Assembly: GCF_020164595.1 (NCBI RefSeq)
Contig: NZ_JAIQZE010000006.1
Coordinates: 97,456-161,455 of the forward strand
Length of the DNA stretch: 64,000 nt
From: Psychroflexus longus
GTDB taxonomy: Bacteria > Bacteroidota > Bacteroidia > Flavobacteriales > Flavobacteriaceae
Reading direction: 5' to 3'
The translations under genes and the position numbers were made by a program. The notes beneath the pieces are model-generated. The model was not told the origin of the DNA. It saw nothing but the letters and a program-made list of their open reading frames with translations, and did not search any database. This document shows, piece by piece, positions 59,957 through 64,000 of this stretch. Positions within the stretch are counted from its first letter, which is position 1. Every line of letters begins with the position of its first letter.

Positions 59957-61051
59957 ATGATATTAAAAAAACTGTCACTTATAAATTATAAGAATTTTGA
60001 GCAACTGTCTTTGGAATTCGATTCAAAAATAAATTGTTTTGTCGGTAAAAATGGAATTGGCAAAACCAATATCATAGATGCGATCTATCACCTAGCTTTC
60101 GGGAAGAGTTATTTCAATCCTATTACTAGTCAAAACATAACACACGGTGAAGAGTTCTTTATGCTGGAAGGGGACTTTATAAATGGTGAGAAATCTGAAA
60201 AAATAATTGCCTCCTTCAAAAAAGGTCAACGTAAATTGATGAAGAGAAATGGTAAGGAGTACGAAAAAATTAGTGATCATATTGGAACCATTCCTTTGGT
60301 CATCATCTCCCCTACAGACCGTGACTTAATTCTTGAAGGGAGTGATACCCGAAGAAAATTTATGGATGGCGTTATTTCCCAGGGAGATAAATTGTATCTG
60401 AATACACTTTTGAAATACAATAAAGTACTTTCTCAACGCAATGCACTTCTAAAGTATTTTGCTGCAAATCGAACTTATGATGAAACCAGTCTTGAAGTTT
60501 ATGATGACCAGATCATTGAGCTTGGAAAAGTGATTAATGAAAAACGTGAAGAGTTCATTGAGGAATTTAAACCTATTCTCCAGAAAAGATATCAGGAAAT
60601 AAGCAACTCCAGAGAAAATATAAGCTTAACTTATAAAAGCCAGTTTAATGACGAGGAGTCCTTTGAAGACATCTTGAAATCTGGCTTAAAAACAGATTTA
60701 CAGCGCCAGTTTTCAAATTTCGGCACACATAAAGATGATCTGATTTTCAAAATAAAATCACATTCAGTTAAAAAATACGGTTCTCAAGGTCAGCAAAAAT
60801 CCTATCTGATTGCTTTAAAATTTGCTCAGTACGATTTTTTGAAATCTCATTACGGCGTTAAACCCATTTTGCTATTGGATGATATATTTGATAAACTTGA
60901 TGAAGATCGTGTATCGCAAATCGTAAAAATGGTGACCGACGATGAGCTCGGACAGATGTGTATAAGTGACACTCATCCAGACCGAACGGAAGAAGTTGTA
61001 AAGAAAAATGCGACACATTACAAAATGATAAATTTAGAAGATGAAATTTAA
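59957..61051 (+). CDS. recF: DNA replication/repair protein RecF
   Basis: The 364-residue SMC-like ATPase starts [15 protein letters not shown], with P-loop [13 protein letters not shown], the signature [18 protein letters not shown] and Walker [16 protein letters not shown]. It loads RecA at gaps in DNA. It is divergent from the TPR gene over about 140 nt and overlaps the lipoprotein gene by 11 nt. Confidence 0.96.
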   Translation: MILKKLSLINYKNFEQLSLEFDSKINCFVGKNGIGKTNIIDAIYHLAFGKSYFNPITSQNITHGEEFFMLEGDFINGEKSEKIIASFKKGQRKLMKRNGKEYEKISDHIGTIPLVIISPTDRDLILEGSDTRRKFMDGVISQGDKLYLNTLLKYNKVLSQRNALLKYFAANRTYDETSLEVYDDQIIELGKVINEKREEFIEEFKPILQKRYQEISNSRENISLTYKSQFNDEESFEDILKSGLKTDLQRQFSNFGTHKDDLIFKIKSHSVKKYGSQGQQKSYLIALKFAQYDFLKSHYGVKPILLLDDIFDKLDEDRVSQIVKMVTDDELGQMCISDTHPDRTEEVVKKNATHYKMINLEDEI

Positions 61052-61466
61052 TTTTTTACTAGTTGGCTTTTTATTTTTAGCATCCTGTAACTCCAAACCA
61101 AACTACAAAGATGTGGAAAAACTCAATGGGTTTTGGGAAATAGAAAAAGCTGAAACACCTTATGGTGATAAATCATACACTATGAATCAAATGGTTGATT
61201 ATTTTCAAGTTGAAGATTCCACAGGGTTTAGAAAAAAAATGCAACCTAGCTTGTTAGGAAATTATCAGTCTTCAAAAAACAGAGAGTACTTCAAAATCAA
61301 AAATTATGAAGACAGTCTAGTGCTCATTTACACCAATGAATACGATACGTGGACGGAAACATTAATGAGTATAGATGAAGATCAATTTGTGGTAAAAAAC
61401 AAGCAAAATTTTATTTACACCTACAAGAGACATAACCCTGATAATATAGATATAGATGAAAAATAA
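61041..61466 (+). CDS. Small lipoprotein between recF and DUF721 gene
   Basis: The 141-residue protein has lipobox LASC (Cys16). A lipocalin-like beta pattern ([41 protein letters not shown]) follows. No function is known to me. Its start overlaps recF by 11 nt and its stop overlaps the DUF721 gene by 11 nt, each within an ATGAAA context, so all three are coupled. Confidence 0.75.
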   Translation: MKFNFLLVGFLFLASCNSKPNYKDVEKLNGFWEIEKAETPYGDKSYTMNQMVDYFQVEDSTGFRKKMQPSLLGNYQSSKNREYFKIKNYEDSLVLIYTNEYDTWTETLMSIDEDQFVVKNKQNFIYTYKRHNPDNIDIDEK

Positions 61467-61755
61467 AAGAGCGAATGAAGAGCAGTCCATGAAGGACCTT
61501 GTAGAGATGTTTAAGAATAAACACCGACTCAATCCTGGATTAGACAAGGTTGATGTTGAAAATGCATGGATGACACAGTTGGGGCCTGCTATTAAAAATT
61601 ATACTGACGAAATCAAATTCAGAAATACTGTGCTCACCGTTCACTTGTCATCTTCAACCCTGAGAGAAGAATTGAGTTATGGTAGGGAGAGAATTATAAA
61701 AACGCTCAATGAAAGTTTGGGTAAAGAGCTTATTTCAAAACTAATTTTAAGATAA
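61456..61755 (+). CDS. DUF721 domain protein
   Basis: The 99-residue protein matches the DUF721 (DciA-like) pattern: LNPGLDKVDVENAWMTQLGP, then LTVHLSSSTLREELSYGRE. DciA in other bacteria loads the replicative helicase, and linkage to recF supports a DNA replication role, but this short version may lack the DnaB-contact tail. It overlaps the lipoprotein gene by 11 nt and the hydrolase-OsmC gene by one base. Confidence 0.88.
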   Translation: MKNKRANEEQSMKDLVEMFKNKHRLNPGLDKVDVENAWMTQLGPAIKNYTDEIKFRNTVLTVHLSSSTLREELSYGRERIIKTLNESLGKELISKLILR

Positions 61756-62978
61756 TGAATATGAAAATTGAGAAAGTTACTTTTAAAAATAAAAATGGAG
61801 ATCAACTTGTAGGTAGATTGCAGCTTCCAAAGTCTCAACATCCTAAAGCTTATGCAATTTTCGCTCATTGCTTTACTTGCGGAAAAAACCTGAAAGTCGT
61901 AAGAGAAATTTCATCTGCTATTGCAGAACTAGGAATTGCAGTTTTAAGATTTGATTTTACTGGGCTAGGACAAAGTGATGGAGAATTTGAAGACACAAAT
62001 TTTTCTCATGACGTTGAAGATTTAATACAAGCCTCAAAATTTCTGGAGAAGAAATATGAAGCACCAAGTTTGATCATAGGACATTCATTAGGCGGAACAG
62101 CCTCTCTTTTTGCAGCAGAGAAACTTGATAATATTAAAGCAATTGTTACAATTGCAAGTCCATCACAACCGTCTCATGTTCAAAATTTAATTCAAAAGAA
62201 CTCAAATTCTAATGGGGAAAATGGAGATGTTAAGGTCAGTCTTGGAGGAAAAGACTTTACTATAAAGAAGCACTTTTTGGAGGATATCAATTCTAAAGAC
62301 ACAAAGTCACTTCTGAAAAACTTGAATATTCCCTTCTTAATAATGCATTCTCCAGAAGACAAAATTGTCGTTGCAGATAATGCCGAGGAACTTTACAATT
62401 GGGCTAATCATCCTAAGAGCTTTATAAGTTTAAATGAAGCCGATCATCTTTTAAATGAAAATATCGATGCCTCTTACATAGGAAATCTGATAGGCCATTG
62501 GGCTACAAACTACCTTGATATTTCAATAAATAAGAACCTTGCCATGGCCTCAGATAGCCAATCTGCTGCAATTCTGAAAAATGAAGATAAATTTACAACA
62601 CACCTAAAAGTTGGAGATTTTGCATTTTTAGGCGATGAGCCTGAAGACAAAGGAGGTGATGATTTAGGTCCTGCACCTTATGATTTTCTTACTGCAGGCT
62701 TAGCAGAATGTACTGCCATGACACTTCATGTTTATGCAAGACACAAGGAATGGGATCTTGAAGAAGTTCGTGTACACGTGAATCATGAAAAAAGAAAAGT
62801 TAAGAATGATGAAGGTAAAACCATAAAAAAGGATTTTTTTATTAAAAAAATAGAAATAATTGGCAACCTAGATCAGTCTCAAATTGAACGCTTAGTAGAA
62901 ATTGGTGACAGGTGTCCAGTACACAGAACCCTTCATTCTGATATTGAAATCACTTCAGAACTTTTAAACCAAAAGTAA
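61755..62978 (+). CDS. Bifunctional alpha/beta hydrolase-OsmC protein
   Basis: The 407-residue fusion has an alpha/beta hydrolase (about 1-255) with nucleophile Ser111 (IIGHSLGGTAS), Asp in HSPEDKIV and His in NEADHLL. An OsmC/Ohr domain (about 270-405) follows, with the two redox Cys in GLAECTAMTLHVY and GDRCPVHRTLH. OsmC proteins reduce organic hydroperoxides; the fusion suggests that the hydrolase frees oxidised acyl groups that the OsmC part then reduces, which is inference. It starts one base inside the DUF721 stop. Confidence 0.92.
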   Translation: MNMKIEKVTFKNKNGDQLVGRLQLPKSQHPKAYAIFAHCFTCGKNLKVVREISSAIAELGIAVLRFDFTGLGQSDGEFEDTNFSHDVEDLIQASKFLEKKYEAPSLIIGHSLGGTASLFAAEKLDNIKAIVTIASPSQPSHVQNLIQKNSNSNGENGDVKVSLGGKDFTIKKHFLEDINSKDTKSLLKNLNIPFLIMHSPEDKIVVADNAEELYNWANHPKSFISLNEADHLLNENIDASYIGNLIGHWATNYLDISINKNLAMASDSQSAAILKNEDKFTTHLKVGDFAFLGDEPEDKGGDDLGPAPYDFLTAGLAECTAMTLHVYARHKEWDLEEVRVHVNHEKRKVKNDEGKTIKKDFFIKKIEIIGNLDQSQIERLVEIGDRCPVHRTLHSDIEITSELLNQK

Positions 62979-63053
62979 TGTTAAGGCAATTTCCATAGTT
63001 GAATAAAGCCAGTATTTACACTACATTTACAAATAAATATTAAATAAATACTT

Positions 63054-63863
63054 ATGAAAAAAATAGGATTATTAACCTTTGCACTTAGTTTATTTCTAGC
63101 GATAGGATGTAATGATGCAAAGAAAAAAGATAGTGAAAAAGATAATAACGAAGCCGTTGGTGTAACTGATACCATCATTACCATCACTCCATTGATGGAA
63201 GAGTCACCAAAATATTCTGATGCAACTTTAACACATCCGGGCGGACAAGTTATAGAAGTACCTGCGGGCTCGGTAGATTTTAATTTTACAGTTGAAAATT
63301 ATGAACTTGGGATACAAACTTCGAATGCTGGAAAGAATGGTTTAGCAAATTCTGCTAAAGGTCAACATATACATTACATATTAGACAATGATCCATATTC
63401 GGCGCATTATGAAAGTGAATTCAGTAAAGAAATCTCTGAAGGAGAGCACGTGTTACTTGCATTTCTTTCAAGATCTTACCATGAAGCTGTAAAAAATCCA
63501 AACTCATTTGTAGTTAAAAAGATTGTAGCAGGCAATCCGTCTGAAGATCAAAAAATGGATGTTGATTTTTCAGCAGAACATTTATTCTACAGTCGACCAA
63601 AAGGAACCTATAAAGGAAAAGATACAGAAAAGGTTCTTTTAGATTTCTTTTTAGTTGGAACTGAAATAAGTGAAGAAGGAAACAAAGTAAAAGTGAGTGT
63701 AAATGGCGGTGATGACTATTTAATAACAGAATGGATTCCTCATGTCATTGAAGACATGCCTATGGGCGAAAATGAGATCCAACTTACACTGGTTGATAAA
63801 AATTTAAAACCAATACCAGGACCTTTTAACTCGGTAACTAGAACTGTAACTTTGGAAGAATAA
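63054..63863 (+). CDS. Lipoprotein with conserved QHIH motif, unknown function
   Basis: The 269-residue lipoprotein has lipobox AIGC (Cys19) and a short K/D/E linker. A beta-rich domain (about 70-180) holds GLANSAKGQHIHYILDNDPY and LLAFLSRSYHEAVKN. A second beta domain (about 185-265) reads like an Ig-fold (VLLDFFLVGTEI, MGENEIQLTLVDK). Similar flavobacterial proteins are labelled phosphopeptide-binding or hypothetical in my memory; neither label is proved. The paired His may bind metal. It is monocistronic, closed by a strong terminator. Confidence 0.75.
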   Translation: MKKIGLLTFALSLFLAIGCNDAKKKDSEKDNNEAVGVTDTIITITPLMEESPKYSDATLTHPGGQVIEVPAGSVDFNFTVENYELGIQTSNAGKNGLANSAKGQHIHYILDNDPYSAHYESEFSKEISEGEHVLLAFLSRSYHEAVKNPNSFVVKKIVAGNPSEDQKMDVDFSAEHLFYSRPKGTYKGKDTEKVLLDFFLVGTEISEEGNKVKVSVNGGDDYLITEWIPHVIEDMPMGENEIQLTLVDKNLKPIPGPFNSVTRTVTLEE

Positions 63864-63925
63864 CTTATTTTTTTGTCTCGTCCTAAATAACCGATACAGA
63901 TTATTAGACATTAAATTTATAATTT

Positions 63926-63962
63926 AAACCTTAACGATGCTAGCATCGTTAAGGTTTTTTGA
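63926..63962. terminator. Strong bidirectional terminator
   Basis: A 15-bp perfect stem (63926-63940 with 63943-63957, core CCTTAACGATGC/GCATCGTTAAGG) with a tiny loop, then T6 on the plus strand and a T-rich run on the minus strand. Confidence 0.92.
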
Positions 63963-63963
63963 T

Positions 63964-64000
63964 TTATACGATTTTCTTTTGAGTTTGTTTTGCTTGTGCA
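63964..64000 (-). CDS. Possible C-terminal end of a minus-strand gene (runs off right edge)
   Basis: One minus-strand frame is open from the edge to TAA (plus TTA, 63964-63966) and ends AQAKQTQKKIV. Its place right behind a bidirectional terminator is what a convergent gene would need. Only 11 residues are visible, so no function can be given and the frame may be chance. Confidence 0.35.
   Translation of the reverse strand, partial: AQAKQTQKKIV

Overview
The window is AT-rich, densely packed chromosomal DNA from a member of the Bacteroidota, most likely family Flavobacteriaceae. The clues are a T9SS type-B sorting domain (CHU_C-like), promoters of the Bacteroidetes form (TTG about 20 nt before TAnnTTTG) instead of -35/-10 boxes, almost no Shine-Dalgarno sequences, a folK-deoxynucleoside kinase fusion, a Lacal_2735-type small protein, lipoproteins carrying Bacteroidetes-like signals, and an order (parA-parB-DUF5683-dapB-lepB-WbqC facing rhomboids-mutL-ribH-TPR, then recF-DUF721) that I recall as typical of flavobacteria. 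I see no insertion sequence, prophage, CRISPR array, integrase or abrupt change in base composition.

Layout. 1-3.5 kb: the start of an AsmA-like gene running off the left edge, queuosine-precursor transporter yhhQ, the folK-dNK fusion and a flavin amine oxidase. 3.7-7.3 kb: cysE-cysM (cysteine synthesis from serine), then a KAS III (FabH-like) and FabI-like pair. 7.3-13.7 kb: a T9SS-secreted protein, a small coiled-coil protein, holA, a stand-alone HsdR-N nuclease-fold protein, a family 2 glycosyltransferase, an OmpA lipoprotein, tRNA-Arg(UCU) and a DUF2141 protein. 13.8-25.4 kb: mostly envelope or secreted functions on the minus strand, including a PAS/DHp sensor, an OprD-like porin, an alpha/beta hydrolase, an MBL-fold enzyme, a subtilase lipoprotein and a tricorn-like protease. 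25.5-33.5 kb: a 54-residue YqaE/Pmp3 protein, a broken exonuclease-phosphatase gene, dnaX, miaE, an aldo-keto reductase, an acyltransferase, a Nudix hydrolase and a cyclophilin overlapping at their 5' ends, and a frameshifted regulatory-like-domain gene.

33.6-41.7 kb holds the most system-like locus: TRIC channel and RDD protein on one strand and, divergently, SpoIIM-like, a polytopic membrane protein, DUF4129, DUF4350, MoxR ATPase, DUF58 and rdgB. Most coding regions overlap or are 0-4 nt apart, which suggests one membrane-associated MoxR machine. 41.7-53.6 kb: a DEAD-box helicase, a CarboxypepD-like protein, a sirtuin, purB, menA, a dienoyl-CoA-reductase-like SDR, parA-parB, a DUF5683 protein, dapB, lepB and a WbqC protein. 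53.6-59.8 kb is a minus-strand run: TPR protein, ribH, a small membrane protein, mutL, two rhomboids and an exo-endo-phosphatase. 59.9-63.9 kb: recF, a lipoprotein, DUF721, a hydrolase-OsmC fusion and a lipoprotein, closed by a strong bidirectional terminator.

The points most worth a second look are three poly-A slippage candidates in the dnaX linker (the first followed almost at once by a stop in the shifted frame), the MoxR/SpoIIM/RDD membrane locus, two differently broken genes (one with a second hit in a catalytic residue), a 13-nt head-to-head overlap of two start regions, and two face-to-face -7 boxes between yhhQ and folK.
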